A DNA stretch of 64,000 bases from Sciurus carolinensis (Eukaryota > Chordata > Mammalia > Rodentia > Sciuridae). This document shows, one piece after another, positions 23,869-36,534 of the stretch. Made by a program: the position numbers and the translations under genes. The stretch is taken from the NCBI RefSeq assembly GCF_902686445.1, contig NC_062232.1, forward strand, positions 87,592,932 through 87,656,931, written 5' to 3'. Under the pieces are notes generated by a model. It worked only from the letters and a program-made list of their open reading frames with translations. It was not told the DNA's origin and made no database searches. Numbering within the stretch: position 1 is the first letter of the stretch; each line of letters begins with the position of its first letter.

Positions 23869-24508
23869 AGATTCATAAAACTGGGGAGATTGGATATGTG
23901 TGATTTTTTTATGTCCGTGCCTCCTAGCATAAGTCCTTCCCAGGTAGAAATTAGGGGGAAAATTCATAGTTCCTGTGCCTCCAGGCACAAATATATTGGA
24001 CTGCTTTAATTCTGGCAATGGCAAAATTTAAAGGACAGGACACATCCAGACCTAAAGGTTAGCCCAAGAACATAAGAACTCAAGAAATTAAGGGAGACAA
24101 GATCTAAACTCTAGGAATTGAGGACCTTGATCACTCATTGGACACAGATCATGTCAATCATTACTTCTCAGCAAATGAGCTTAGAGCTCGTGAGGAAGCC
24201 GGTGATCTTTTGTTGACATCTCTAATCTCCACCCCCATCAACTGCCCATCCGAATCTTTCCCAACTTGTCAGCCACCATCTCAGGGCCCAGCAGGGGTAG
24301 GTCACTCCTTGGGCCTCCCTCCACAGGTGCAGTCTCAAGCTGCTGTCCCCTATGGGAGCACCTTCTCTGGTGCCCTTGCCACATCCCAGCAGCCCCTGCG
24401 GCCAAAGTCCTCCCCTCCCTCCCAGCATTCACCTGGGTGGCAGCCATTTTCATAGCCATCATCCCTGACACCAGATCGCAGTAACTAACTTAGAGTGTTT
24501 TCCCTGCC

Positions 24509-24878
24509 ATGTCTGACACCACTAAAGAGCGAGAAACAGCTTCGGGGGGGCCGAATGGAGTTGGAAGATGGGTGAATCCAGATCAGAAATACATGGAAGG
24601 CGGTTTGGTGCCTGAAGAATGGGTAGATATAGCTGCCGGATTTGTGGCCCCGATGGCTTTCCAAGCAGAGATGCAAGCCATTTGGGAGGAGGAGGAGGAT
24701 GAGCATGTCTGGCCTGATGTTGAGGAAGAGAGGGATATACAGCTGGTGGAAGAAGAGGAAGAATACAATGAGGAGGAGGAAAAGGAGAATGAAGAGGAGG
24801 ACAGCCATGAAGAGTGGGGCCACAATGAGGACGATGATGAAGAAAATGATCAGGAAATTGTAGAAGTCACAGTTGGCG
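24509..24878 (+). other. Coding exon 1 of the acidic-protein gene
   Basis: 370 coding nt with donor GCG then GTAAGT (GT at 24879-24880). The 5' UTR probably extends upstream into 24.1-24.5 kb, which is conserved in the second copy of the locus. No promoter element could be placed with confidence. Confidence 0.7.
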
Positions 24879-26036
24879 GTAAGTTATCTTTGGTGGGTGT
24901 CTTGGTCCTTGTGGTGAAATGTGGTTCCTTCCCTTCTACACCTTACCTATTATAGTGATCTTATCCCAGTAACGCACCACACAGACCACGTGGAAACCCG
25001 ATGACCCAGGAGAGGGAGCAGAGGTCTGGAAGAGCAATTACCTACCCTGGTAACAGGGGAAGGTTATTGGTGGCAGCAGCAAAGTTCTTGGGCCTTTGAT
25101 GTCTCTGTTAATTGCTGGCTCACTTCTAGGGCATGCTCATAGCTTACCTATCCTAGTTAAGCAGTGGGCCAGTGTTCTCCAAAAACCTATGGCCCAATTG
25201 GCCCATGTAGAAGTCCAATTCTGTAAATACCTTCCTGTCTTGAGGAAACATATGTTGCCTTCTACTAGTCTTTGTTTGAAAAGTGACTGAAGGTATGCAA
25301 TGCAGTGTATGTGCCCACAGAAAATGAATGCTAGCAGGTATTAAATGTTCAGGAAGGATCTTAAGAGGAAATGGATGGAGTTTCTAAAAGCAAAGGGTAA
25401 ACAAATGGCATACCCTGTTTTTGACTGATAGATTTTAAAAATGTAAAGATTCTTGGCAGGATGATCAAAGAAAATGATGAACTGGTACTAGAGCATTTGA
25501 AAGAGGTTAAAATTATATTTTCATAGGTTGAGGAACAAATTAACAATAGAATTTAAGTCAATTAAATAGTTGTTCAGTAAAGTTTTAACAAAACCTTTAA
25601 CAATTGCAATCAGACCCATATATGATTCCGATCCTTTCTTGTCCAAAGGGCTAGAAATAATCAGTAGCACAGGGTTGAGATCTATGGGAAAGAGGGGGAA
25701 ATGTCACTATGGAAACTATTGACCAGAGGAAATGTGAGAGCCATGGAAATACTGTATTAACTACTAGGAAGGTATCCAGATATTCTTTTTATAAAACATA
25801 CTTCTGTCCTGAGAATAGAGCCCTGATGCTACTACTGATTGCTAATTGAGTTATTTTTTTTCTGAGAAGTTGTGGTCTGTTTTATTCTTTACTATTAAAT
25901 AGCTGAATATAAGTATGGAAACTCTGATGATGAGGCCCAAGAAGCAGAATATGAGAAAGAGAAAGATGAGGATGACACTGAAAAACTGGAAGAAGATCCT
26001 AACAATAATTCAGAACCAGCTGAAAGCAGCCCCTAG
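24509..26036 (+). CDS. Unrecognised acidic protein, two coding exons
   Basis: Exon 1 coding runs 24509-24878 and ends one base into a codon before GTAAGT. Exon 2 starts at 25903 after TATTAAATAG and ends at the TAG 26034-26036. Joined, they give 504 nt: 167 residues and a stop, with no interruption. The ATG has a G at -3. Residues 1-58 are mixed, with a Gly/Trp-containing stretch GRWVNPDQKYMEGG at about 19-32. From about residue 60 the chain is dominated by Glu and Asp, with runs such as WEEEEDEHVWPDVEEE, ending ...NNNSEPAESSP. There is no signal peptide or membrane segment. Small acidic proteins of this type on the X chromosome are often nuclear or germline-expressed, but that is only an analogy. 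A broken copy lies at the right end of the window. I do not recognise the family. Coding status rests on frame retention across a perfect splice pair. Confidence 0.7.
24879..25902 (+). other. Intron of the acidic-protein gene
   Basis: The intron is 1024 bp, GTAAGT to TAG. No repeat or further gene was recognised in it. Confidence 0.6.
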
Positions 26037-26043
26037 AATCCAG
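25903..26043 (+). other. Coding exon 2 of the acidic-protein gene
   Basis: The acceptor is TTTACTATTAAATAG. The open frame reads EYKYGNSDDEAQEAEYE... and stops at 26034. A donor-like CCAG then GTATCT follows only seven bases after the stop, so the stop lies close to the last junction and should not trigger nonsense-mediated decay. Confidence 0.65.
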
Positions 26044-26970
26044 GTATCTATGTGTAGCTATGTATATCACCTAACCATTACTGACACTATACCTGGTACA
26101 CTTTGAAATGGTTTTGGTAAACTGGATAACAAAAAAATGGTGGAAAATTTAGCTTTAAAATTCAGTTTACTATTATTAGTGTACTTATGTACTAGATGGT
26201 ATGGAATGTAGCATGTTCTTAAATGCTCTTTGTTTTCAATTCTTTGAGCTATATGACTGCTCCATGTAGAAAGCTGACCAGACTTTGTAGCTGAGACCAA
26301 CATTTATTTTGAACATTGTTGACCACAAGTGGCTAAAGTAACAGTACATATTCTAGTTGCAGCTTCATCATTCATGTACAGAAATATAGTCTCTTTTACT
26401 AACTTAGGAAATAATGCTTTTGAGTATATGACTAATCACAGAGATGTAATAATGATTTCAAGTAGAATCACCGTGATTCATACCTAAGTATTCATTCTAT
26501 TTTAAATTTATGTATTTCATACAACAATCAAAAGAAAATAAGTCTAGAGAGATTGTTTCTCACTAAATTCATAATTAATTCAATTTATATCTCATATATC
26601 ATTTAAAAAAAATCTCCTTTTACTGAGATGAAACCTGTGACCCAAGTAGGTTAAGAGAGTATGGTTTATGGAGAGAGCATAGGTTTTTCAATGGAAAGAC
26701 ACACTGAAATCCCAGAATGATCTCTCAAAGCAAAACAAAACAAGCACTTTCAATGTTTAAAAATTGGTAAATGAGGTTTCTGTGATCATAACATAAAATT
26801 ATGTTTATGCATGAGCACTTTGATACCAAGGATCTGGGTTATAAGAGGAAAATGTGTTGGTTTTGCCTGTTGAGACAACAGACACACATTGACTGTTTAT
26901 TCAGATTTAGAATGTCACTTGTGCATGTTAATGGTGTACATTTGTCAGTTATCTCTATTTCTTCCCACAG

Positions 26971-27190
26971 TTTGAACGCAAAGAAATACAAGAAGGAAGA
27001 ACCAGTGAATTTGTAACAGATTAAAGATTTTCTGATTTTTAGCAGCACGTGAGCATTTTATCAGCACTGGTTTTGTTCTGAAGTTAGTCACCCCAAAAGT
27101 GATATCCACTGTTATCTGACTCCTCTTCTATGCTTTTTGGATATATTTGACAGCATTCGTTTTGGTCCAAAATAAAAGGTTTTTGAAACA
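26971..27190 (+). other. Possible non-coding last exon of the acidic-protein gene
   Basis: A pyrimidine-rich acceptor (ATCTCTATTTCTTCCCACAG) ends at 26970. About 200 bases later, AATAAA occurs at 27171-27176. Together with the donor at 26044 this suggests a third, untranslated exon. Without transcript data, an unspliced 3' UTR is equally possible. Confidence 0.4.
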
Positions 27191-27476
27191 AATAAGCTAA
27201 AGACTGTTTGATAAATAACACTGACTCATTTATGGCCATACCACCCTGAATGCACCCAATCTCGGCTGATGTATAACACAGACTCAAATTTATTGATATA
27301 TCTTTCTTTTTGTTTTGGTTGCCAGTCATTGAAGGGGGTCACTTTCAACTACATTTTAAGTTCTTTTATTATACCCCTAATTAATTACAATATCAAGTTA
27401 AACATTTTACACGAAGAAAGAGGTGAAATTCTAGCCTCTACTGCATTTTATTGAAAGAAACCAATGAATGTGCCAA

Positions 27477-27919
27477 TGTTTTAGTCAGCTTTTTTACTGC
27501 TGTGACTAAGAGACCTGAAAGAAAAATTTTAGGGGTGGAAAAGATTATTTGGGGGCTCACGTTTTCAGAGGTCTCAGTTCATTTACATCAGGCTCCATTC
27601 CTCGGAACTGGAGGTAAGGTGGGACATCATGGCAGGAGAGTGTGGTGGAAGGAAGCAGCTCACATCATGGTGATCAGGAAGCAGAGATAGAGGCTCCATT
27701 TGCCAGATACAAATATATACCCCAAAGCCACACCCCAATTCCCACCTCCTCCAGCCACACCCTACCACTTCAGTTACCACTCAGTTAATTCCTATCAGGG
27801 GATTAATTCACTGATTGGGTTAAGGCATTTATAACCCAATTATTTCTCCTCTAAACCTTCTTGCATTGTCTCACACCTGAATTTTTGGCTAACACCCACC
27901 TCACATTCAAATCATAACA
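27477..27919 (-). mobile_element. MaLR-family solo LTR
   Basis: It has TG...CA ends and an antisense LTR body (TTTTAGTCAGC...AATCATAACA). The five bases outside each end (GCCAA and CCCAA) are near-identical, suggesting a 5-bp duplication. It is the same family as the LTRs at 39123 and 60168. It lies about 290 bp past the putative poly(A) signal of the acidic gene. Confidence 0.7.
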
Positions 27920-28564
27920 CCCAACATGCCTGGAAACCAGATAGTGCTGTTAGGCTGCCATGCTTGAGCAATAGCAGCAGCATCTGGGAACTTGTTAGAA
28001 ATGGAAATACCCAAGTCCACTCCAGAAATACTACATAAGAAATTTTGAAGGTGGACCAACAATCAGTATTTACACGTTTTTTCAGGTGACTAATGAAGTA
28101 CATTAATGTTGGAGAACCACTGGTTTACAGCAGTGGGAGGAAAACTCAGCATCACCATTGTTAATTAATTGACAAATTTTAGGTAAATTGAACAGGACAA
28201 CAAAGACTGGACTGTGGATGGGCCTAGAATTCCTAGGACTTGGGACATAGATACATAACTTCTGCAGGGGCAACGATTGGATGGTTACAGTGGAAAATAT
28301 GGATAAATGAGAAAGCTAATTCCAGATAGATACAAATTTTATGATACCCTGTATACAAAGTTTAATAATATGCACAATATTCACATAATGATTATGGATT
28401 CATATATATGCAGTAAAAGATATACATAGGAGAGATTCATACATATGTACCATGCAGAAAGGCATTTATGACAATGATAAACACCATAATTAGGGTAGTG
28501 GCTATGTCTTATGGAGAGAAAGAGGATAATTCAATTGCAGAAGGTTACACTTAGGTTTCTACAC

Positions 28565-28985
28565 CTGTCATAAAGCATTACCATGAAGTACATGGGTTGG
28601 AACAACAGAAATTTATACTCTGATAGTTCTGAAGGTCACAGTCTAAAATCAAGTTTCCAGTATATGGACACCCCCTCCATTCTCTCGGTGAGAATCCTTA
28701 CTGCCTCTTTCAGATACTGGTGGTTTTTGGTATCCCTTATCTTAGGGCAGCAGTACTCTAACATCTGCCTCCTTTTCATATGACCTTCCCTGTTTCTTTC
28801 ACTGTCCTTTCCCTTATCCAAGGACTCCAGTCATTAGATTTAAGGCTTACCCTAAATACAGAATAATTTTATCTTGAGTTTCTTAAATAAATTACATCTA
28901 CAAAGACCTTATTTCCAAATAAGATCATACTTACAAGTGTACTAGGGATTAGGATTTTTAAGAGAAATTCAACCCACTACAAGAA
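28565..28985 (-). mobile_element. Older MaLR-like LTR
   Basis: Antisense phrases AACAACAGAAATTTATACTC, CCAGTCATTAGATTTAAGGC and ACAAAGACCTTATTTCCAAA, ending AATTCAACCCACTAC, are typical of an MLT-class LTR. Confidence 0.6.
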
Positions 28986-29347
28986 ACACAGGAGGTTTCC
29001 ACTGTATTTGCATTATTATATTAAGTTGTGTGGTAGATATATAATATAGTATAGTCAGTTCATCAGATCCATGGGTAGACAACTGTGTATTGTCCAACCA
29101 ACAATGGATCAAAAATATTTGGAAAATATTGTGTCTGCACTGAAGAAATATAGACTCTTTAATTTCCATTATTTCCTAAACAATATAGTGTAACAACTGT
29201 TTATGGTATTACATTGTACTATGTATTCATTGTACTATGTATTATAAGTAATCAAGATATGATTTAAAGAATATGAGAAGGTGTACAAAGGTGATATGCA
29301 AACAAGATGCCATTTTATATAAGGGGTTTGAGCATCCATGGATTTTG

Positions 29348-29387
29348 GTATCTGTGGGGGATCCTGGAACTAATCTCCCACAGATAC
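29348..29387. repeat. Short imperfect hairpin
   Basis: GTATCTGTGGGGGA and TCTCCCACAGATAC are reverse complements with one mismatch and a 12-nt loop. The context (GAGCATCCATGGATTTTGGT) resembles an old mammalian interspersed repeat, family not assigned. Confidence 0.6.
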
Positions 29388-29602
29388 TGAGGGACAACTA
29401 AATTCTGTATACCTTTGTGTAGATCTCAAACATTCCTAGGTCAAAATGGCAAAAAAAAAAGGAGGAAAACAAGAAAATTGTGCTATCTAGAAGTCGTTTA
29501 AGGAAAAGAAAATCTTAGTTGAACAGAGCAGAGGATCAGAGAAGGATGAAAGCCAGAGATTTGATGGTAGATGACCATTTCTTGATTTATGTAAGGCTGC
29601 CT

Positions 29603-29672
29603 AGGTATTATCTAATTAGCCTTATAGGTATTATCTAATTAGGTATATCTTATTAGGTATTATCTAATACCT
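29603..29672 (+). repeat. Short tandem repeat, AGGTATTATCTAATT unit
   Basis: Three to four imperfect copies of AGGTATTATCTAATTA spaced about 23-28 bp apart. Confidence 0.8.
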
Positions 29673-31637
29673 TCCTCTGTCCTATTTTATGGTAGGATAT
29701 CCCATAGTCTAACTAATAATAACTTTTTATATTTGTGTATCTACAATCTCACCTTTTGAGGCACCCCAAAATAATACTAATAATAACCTTAAAAATGTTT
29801 CTTTATCATTTCTCGAAGTACAAAGCACTTTGTTTACCCCTCTGTAGCTACTCAGTTAACATTTATTAAAGTGAAGTAAAGGAAATGCATCCACAATAAC
29901 CTTTTATCTGCCAATGGTGTTGACATTTAAAAATGTGTTATCATGTAATGTTCTTTATGACAAGAATCACTTGTTGAGACATGAGGCATAGATCCCTTTG
30001 TTGTCATTATTTAAATGGAAAAGGCAAGCCATGTAGACAACTCTCCACATAGTGTGATTTGAAGACCCTCATTTTGCTTCTGTTTGGTTAGTGTTTATGC
30101 TCTACAAATTGTAAAATATAGTATTTCTCTTAGATCCTGCCAAAAGGGTCCCTTGTCCTCTATTTCTTGTTTTGGAGACCCCTCTTTGTTCTCTCCCTGC
30201 TATGCCCTTCCCACAGGGTCAGGAGCCCAGTTTGTGGATCCAGAGGAATATATGGATACTCAAGTCCTTAGTCACTCCAATTCATCCTCAAGATAACTGG
30301 GACCCCTGAGTTCTTTGCCCAGATAGTCTCGAGCCTGTTTCTACCACCTGTATTCTCTTCTACCTTATGCTCTGGAGAAATAATTGATGGTGTATATATT
30401 CATACATGGATACAGGTCGACTATACATAGGGAACAGGTGAAGAATGGACTCGAGTAAACACATGCACACAGATGAGGTTTGTCATGGCAGGGGATGAAA
30501 GTCAGGTTGGGAAATAAGAGTACTCGTTTACCTGTGCTAATAGACCAAGAATTGTGGTAATAGTTCTTCCCACACTGATGGTACAGAAGATAGAGCAGTC
30601 CAGGAATTCTAAATTAAAATCTGACCTTTCAGGTCCTGAGAATGATATATCAATTGTGGAAGGAGATACTGAAATTTTACTTAACAGTTTATTATTTGAT
30701 TTAAACATTTCAAATACTTAGGTATAGGACATTGTGGCTTCCAACTGATTTCATGCCCTACATCCTAATATTTGTAAATATTTTTACAAATACTGTAGGT
30801 TGGCTATGTTAAATATTTGGTCTACCCATTCCCACCTGGGCCTATTGGCTCTCTCTTGGTGTTTTATGCTGCTCCATGCTAACCACATGACTAGATTAGA
30901 AGAACCAGATGGGCTCCTGGCTTTGCATTTGTACCACTACCAATGTTCTAATCATAGTATTCTTCAACTGGAATTCCCCTTATGATATGGAGAAGTATTA
31001 TAAGTACTTAAAAATGTATCGCTTAAGAAATTGGTAGGCCCCATTCCTGATAAATGAACTGCATGGATTCTCTGCCCCTGTTTCATGGCTACCACTGATG
31101 TCCAATAGGAATTGAAACTTGGTCAGGCCAAGAAGTTCCCATTCCTAAGTCAGTAGCAAATTCTGCCCACATAATAGTAGTTCTTGAGTCTAAGTTGAGA
31201 CAGTTTTGTAACTAGGACACTCAAACTCAGAAAATGGCATGCTATTCATGATGAAAGATACCTACCAGTGCACTAATAAACATGAAAAAGGCTGGCATTT
31301 TAAGATATGGAATCACCTTTTAAAGAATTGATTAATAAGTTTGATAGAAGTACTACTTCTGCCATGATAGCCTGAGGAACTGCTGATTCTTTCCCCAGTG
31401 AAACCAGTGAAAATCACTTTTTTAAGAAGCCCAATTACATAACTTATCTTAAAATGGTATTAAGGTCATACAGCAAGCAAAGAAACATTCATTCAAGGAA
31501 GGCTACTGAAATTTGGGGAGAATAGTGAGAGTCTGTGGTATCTGAACCAAGGCCTATTATTTTCTTTCCCTTCCTCTATTCCCTTCCTCTATTTCAGCAA
31601 AATGGAAACTCCAGGTTGGTACAGTCAAGAAAACAGG

Positions 31638-31702
<65 letters not shown>

Positions 31703-32674
31703 GGCTCCAGAATGATCTTACCAGAGAGGAATGGGCACTAGCATTTCTTATCCTGCTCCCAGCTACTTTTGCTGAGGTTGTGTTCCAGGTGAGTGCAGTT
31801 TAGAAGAGGGGTTCACATCTTTCATGCAGCCTCCACTTGCAAGATGGAGGATTTACCTTAGACACAACACTGCTGAGAATATTATGTCCCCAATCAGGTA
31901 GAGATTTTTCACTGAGAGAGATAAGCAAAGAAAACCTGAGTACCTCCCCCTCCACTGAATGCACAACTCCTTAAGTAGGAGTGTTACTCATTGAGATGCT
32001 CACTCTTGCCCCCGAAACCAAATCCAGATCAAGAGCTTTTTGCCCAGGGAAAAAAATCAGGTCATTTAACAGAGTTCTGTATCTCTTCCCAAAGAAAGTG
32101 AACCCATTTACAATGGAGTGTGAAAATGTTGAAGTTTATGGCTTTCAGAAATAATGGAGTTTCTGATTAAGAGCTATTAAGAAGAAATTGATAGAATCAT
32201 TACAAACAAAAATAAAGTATCAGCAAGAAAGTTTATGAAAGGAATCAGGGAAAAAGCTAAAAAGACCTCTCTCCTTTGGAGTCAGAAAAAATTTTTCAAA
32301 TGCCACCTAAAGAATCTATCCCTTCAAAGGATCCTGAAATTAATTGGAACAGTAGGTTGAGCAATGTATGCCTTACACAGCAATTAATGGAGAATAACAG
32401 CCAAGGGTGGTCAGGGAAAGGGATAATCAAAAGGAGCAATGCCACAACCACCAATATCCCAGGGCGCCTGGGCATGCCCAAGCCTGTGCTCCCTGAAGAG
32501 GATGATCAGAGGTTTTATGCCTTGGGGGTGGGGAATAGACTTCACCAAAATAATCCAACCAGCCAGTCACTAAACTAATCAAAAAGCAAATAACAGTAGC
32601 AAGTCCCAGAAGGTCAGGTCTAACAATCAGAGTTGCTGCAATATAGCCTCTAAAATAAGGAGTTTCCCACAATA
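29673..32674. other. Intergenic, mostly unassigned
   Basis: Apart from the CT microsatellite, no repeat or coding signal was recognised. The 100-residue frame at 32276-32578 has no recognisable similarity and no splice context, and is not called as a gene. Confidence 0.45.
31641..31702 (+). repeat. (CT)n microsatellite
   Basis: About 60 bp of CT units with one TT interruption. Confidence 0.97.
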
Positions 32675-32679
32675 ATTAT

Positions 32680-33241
32680 TGTTATGGGGTGCAACTTAAG
32701 AACAGACCGATTACCACTGAGAAGTCCAAATTTGAGAGTCTTTATTAAGCTGGCCAGCTGACTGTCTCACACAATGCCCCAAAAAATGGCTATTGGAGAA
32801 CAGTCCGGACCACAGGGTTGTAGGGGTTCTTATACCAAAAATTACATTAATCATAAGTGTCTGTTGCTATGATTCGAAATTACACATTAACATCATGAGA
32901 TCATCGACAGAGGGGGATGTGGGTCAAAATGACCCTTACCTAGGTAAAAACTAAAGAATGGTTACTAACATCCACACAATCACTGTTCACATGGTACATT
33001 GTTTAGGAGCAATAGGAATCAAAAGAGAGCAATTCTTTACTACATAGGAGTTGCCATTGTATATTATTAAACATGTCACACCAAGTAACTGATGATGGGC
33101 ACAGAGGCGGGGTGTTCCCATGGGAGAAGCTTATTTCCTACATAACATGGAGTCTTAGAGCAAAATGGAGTCTGTTTAGTCATTTCCCTTAGAGTCTGGC
33201 CTATAACATTCTCATGGAGTCAGATCTGTCAGCCCATCACA
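32680..33241 (-). mobile_element. Endogenous-retrovirus solo LTR, copy 1
   Basis: A 562-bp LTR with TG...CA ends, flanked on both sides by ATTAT (32675-32679 and 33242-33246). On the minus strand an AATAAA lies near its 3' part. It closely resembles the element at 41019. No internal retroviral genes accompany it. Confidence 0.85.
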
Positions 33242-33337
33242 ATTATAAGGCATGCAAATAAATAAGAAAGACTAACCCTGATTTTGATCTACTCCTATTT
33301 AGACAGGGATCTTCTATCACAAACATTAAGAGATGGC

Positions 33338-33833
33338 TGTGTTAGTCTTTCTTTTGTCCCTGTGACCAAAATCCCTTACAAGATCCACTTAGAGGAGGAA
33401 AAGTTTATTTCGAGCTGAGGATTTCAGACGATAAAAATCTGTGGTTGGTCAATTCCATTTCTCTGTTCCTGAAGTGAAGTAGAACTTTGTGGGGGAAGGG
33501 CATGGAGGAATAAAGCTGCTCAGCTCATGGCAATCAATAGGCAGAGAGAGTGGAGGGTTTGAGAAAGGGCCAGAGACAAGATATGGGTCCCAAGGGCATG
33601 CCCCAGAGACCTATTTCTTCCACCCACACCTCACTTGCCTATAGTTACCACCCAATAGTCCACTCAAATTATTAATTCACTAAATGAATTAATCCACTGA
33701 TGATAGTACAGCCCCATGATCTAATCATTGCCTAAAATCCCCACCTCTGAACCTTGCTGTATTGGAAGTCATGCTTTCAAAGCCTCAAATTGTCAGGAGA
33801 CATTAAAGGTTAAAACCATAACAATGGCCAAAT
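33338..33833 (-). mobile_element. MaLR-family solo LTR with 5-bp duplication
   Basis: A TG...CA-bounded antisense LTR (TGTGTTAGTC...CCATAACA), flanked by a perfect ATGGC duplication at 33333-33337 and 33834-33838. Confidence 0.8.
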
Positions 33834-34369
33834 ACATAACACACGACATAGAATATATTAAATTAACGGTTTATTAATCAAATATACAGTCCTGAAGGAG
33901 CACATGGTATGTCATGTAGGGTCACATAACCATTGCATTTAGGAACAGAGTGAATAAGCAGGAACTGTGAAAGGAGACTTTGGAATTAAAAAAAAAATGG
34001 ACCCTAGTTCCTGCAGGATGATATGATTGGTTTGTTTGAATAATTTTGCAGTTTGGCAAGGAATAGAAGTTCACTAGGTTGAAGATTGGGTGGAGTGCAG
34101 CTGACCAGGCTGATAGGAGAACTAACCTGGTAAAAAGGCTTTCCCAGTGACTGGGGTCATATTGGACAAGAGTAAAGAAATCCTGACCAGTCATTCAAGG
34201 CACTGTGAGGCTCAAATTGTCAAGACAGTACATGAAATTTTAAGCATAACAGTGGAAAAAACAAGTGGTCGAAATACACTGACAGGTCCATTTGTGCAGC
34301 AGGGCAGTAGGTTAAAAACAGGCTGAAGAGATGGTTCTATCACTGCTTCTGGCTAACAGAAAAGACAAC

Positions 34370-35740
34370 ACACATTGAGCTGTCAGGACCATTGCCATAA
34401 CCTGAGGACACTTCTCTATTGCCACAGTTAGTTTAAAATGAGCTACCCATTGAAGAAGAGGCTGAGAACATGGAAAGGTTCTCAGCAATCAAACTACATC
34501 CAAACAATGTACTACCAGAGCAAAGAGAAAATGGAGGTTGTTGATAGTCTGCCTTCAGGAGAAGAAAAATTGCCAAAAATGAAACCAGTTTGTCAATTTC
34601 AATTTTTTAAGTTCATTATAGGAAGCACAATCAAAAAAAATAAAATCCTTTAAAATATAGTAGTATGATATGAATAATAATAATACCTATATTTTGGGAA
34701 AGTGTATTTTCTCTTGTCTTGAGGGGTTTTTTTTTGTTCATCAGTGAATAAAAAGAAACATCAAGATTAGATTCTCCAGGTCAGGCTGTGAAAGTTGAAG
34801 AGCGAGTATAACAATGTTATTTGAAACAGGTGGAGAAAAATGCTACTGATACTATAGTAGTAACTAATGGAGAAGTTTTCTCAAATTAAGAAGTTCAATT
34901 GAAGCTGCTGAAAATAATAGTTTAGAAGTATAAGAAACAGTTAATTGTATATCCTACCCTTTGAGCACAAATAACTCCAGATAATTTAAATTCATAAGTT
35001 CATGCAAAGGGCACCTATGAATAAGCCTGGAGAGCAATTGACCCTTTTTTTTATTGTAAACAAATGGGATACATGTTGTTTCTCTGTTTGTGCATGACGT
35101 AAAGGCATACCATTTGTGTAATCATAAATTTACATAGAGTAATGTTGTTTGATTAGCAATTGACCCTTATTATTTCAACCCGCATGTTCCATCACAGACG
35201 AAAGGACAACTAAATAGTAGACCTGTTTTTCCATTGAAAACAAGAAGCACAGCAAAATTCTGCCTATTTGTAGGTGTGTATGAAACACTGGTGCCCCGTA
35301 ATCCATCTAAATGTGCTAGGAGATGCATCATTTGCTTGCCCAGTCCCTTGCACAATATTATTTATCATGTTTATTTGAGATTAAGACCATGTTTCAGAGA
35401 AGTTCTAAAATAAATTTCTCAAACTTTCAACATTACTGCCTCTACTAGGTTTAGGCCAAAAGGTTACTATTTTAGACCTCAAAATTCACTTGGTCAAATA
35501 CCAGCTTTTCTGTGAACATTATATTTGTGTACAAGGAAACCATATAAAGGAGTTATCCTTGGAAGAGATCTTTCAAAAACAGTAACAATTGACAACTCAC
35601 TACAAATCTCTACTTGTCAACCTTCTGATGGAATCTCTACAGAAATCCAGTTTATAGATAAAAATGTCAATGAACTCCTAAAATTGATTTCATTTCAGAA
35701 GATGTTTAGAATAAAACATGTTTGATCTCACATCAGAGAT
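34370..35740 (+). pseudogene. Decayed coding-like retrocopy, parent not recognised
   Basis: A run of protein-like reading frame is broken by scattered stops. It starts MSYPLKKRLRTWKGSQQSN at 34438. After a stop-rich stretch and the L1 tail at 35047-35154, it continues IDPYYFNPHVPSQTKGQ (about 35157), then GVYETLVPRNPSKCARRC (about 35275), and ends with [19 protein letters not shown] (about 35655-35710). Composition and length suggest derivation from an mRNA with no introns retained. I could not name the parent, and no poly(A) tail or flanking duplication was found. It is non-functional as a protein. Confidence 0.5.
35047..35154 (-). mobile_element. 108-bp LINE-1 3' tail insertion
   Basis: The sequence is the extreme 3' end of the young L1 in antisense (T-run, then TTATTGTAAACAAATGGGAT...). 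A perfect 14-bp target-site duplication AGCAATTGACCCTT flanks it at 35033-35046 and 35155-35168. It interrupts the retrocopy. Confidence 0.93.
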
Positions 35741-36534
35741 AGATTTCACTTGCATGATTTTCTGTCCCCAGAATAAACATGAAGATTTATCAAATCACTG
35801 AAGGGAGAGAGAATGCAGGGCCCTTTTGGATTAACACAAAATATTGTCATTACTATAGAAATTTTGCATTTTGTACATCATCTTGATCTTCTACACTTTG
35901 GTGTCCTATAATAATCAATGGTTACTGAAGTCCATTTCAGTAGTTAGTAAAAATAAGCAGAAGACCGTTTACTACAAGTATGACTCTAATAAAGTTATTT
36001 ATGTGTAAATGTGTAGTTTATAATTTTATTTATAAAATCTTATAATTTTATTTAGAAGGATATGCACTTATATTTTATTTCCACAATAGCTGAAATCTTT
36101 TTGAAAAACTTGTTTAGAATAGTTAAGAATATATGAATGTCTGACTCTCAAAACATTTAAGTCATTATGATGATGGTATGCATTCCAAACTGTAATGTCA
36201 GATATAATGGATAAAAGTACACCTTGTCCTGACCAGCACAACCAATCTCTCAGGTCCTGTGAGGGGCGAAGGGGAATTGGAAAATAAATATTCACAGACA
36301 CAGATCTTGAAAATTAAGCTAGGATCAGGTGGAGACTGTTCCCTTATGGAGATGCAGGTCTAAAGAGTTAATCCAGCAATCTTTACTTATATATGTCTCA
36401 TTATCAGGTTGAAGACTATGCAACCATTATTCTTTGTATTCAGGAAAGTTACAGAAACTAGGACATCATATGTAGGTTTTCCACAGCTGCAATCCACAAT
36501 TGCAAAGTGCAATGTTAGGAGCTTTGTGTAGCTC

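Noticed and set aside
24138..24455. 105-residue open frame upstream of the acidic gene
   Set aside because: It begins at TTG rather than ATG. The homologous stretch in the second copy keeps only the first part of the frame, so it is treated as 5' flanking or UTR sequence.
24485..24825. Long antisense frames over the acidic exon (Ser- and Leu/Phe-rich)
   Set aside because: They are complements of GAG/GAA-rich codons on the plus strand; the sense frame has the splice support.
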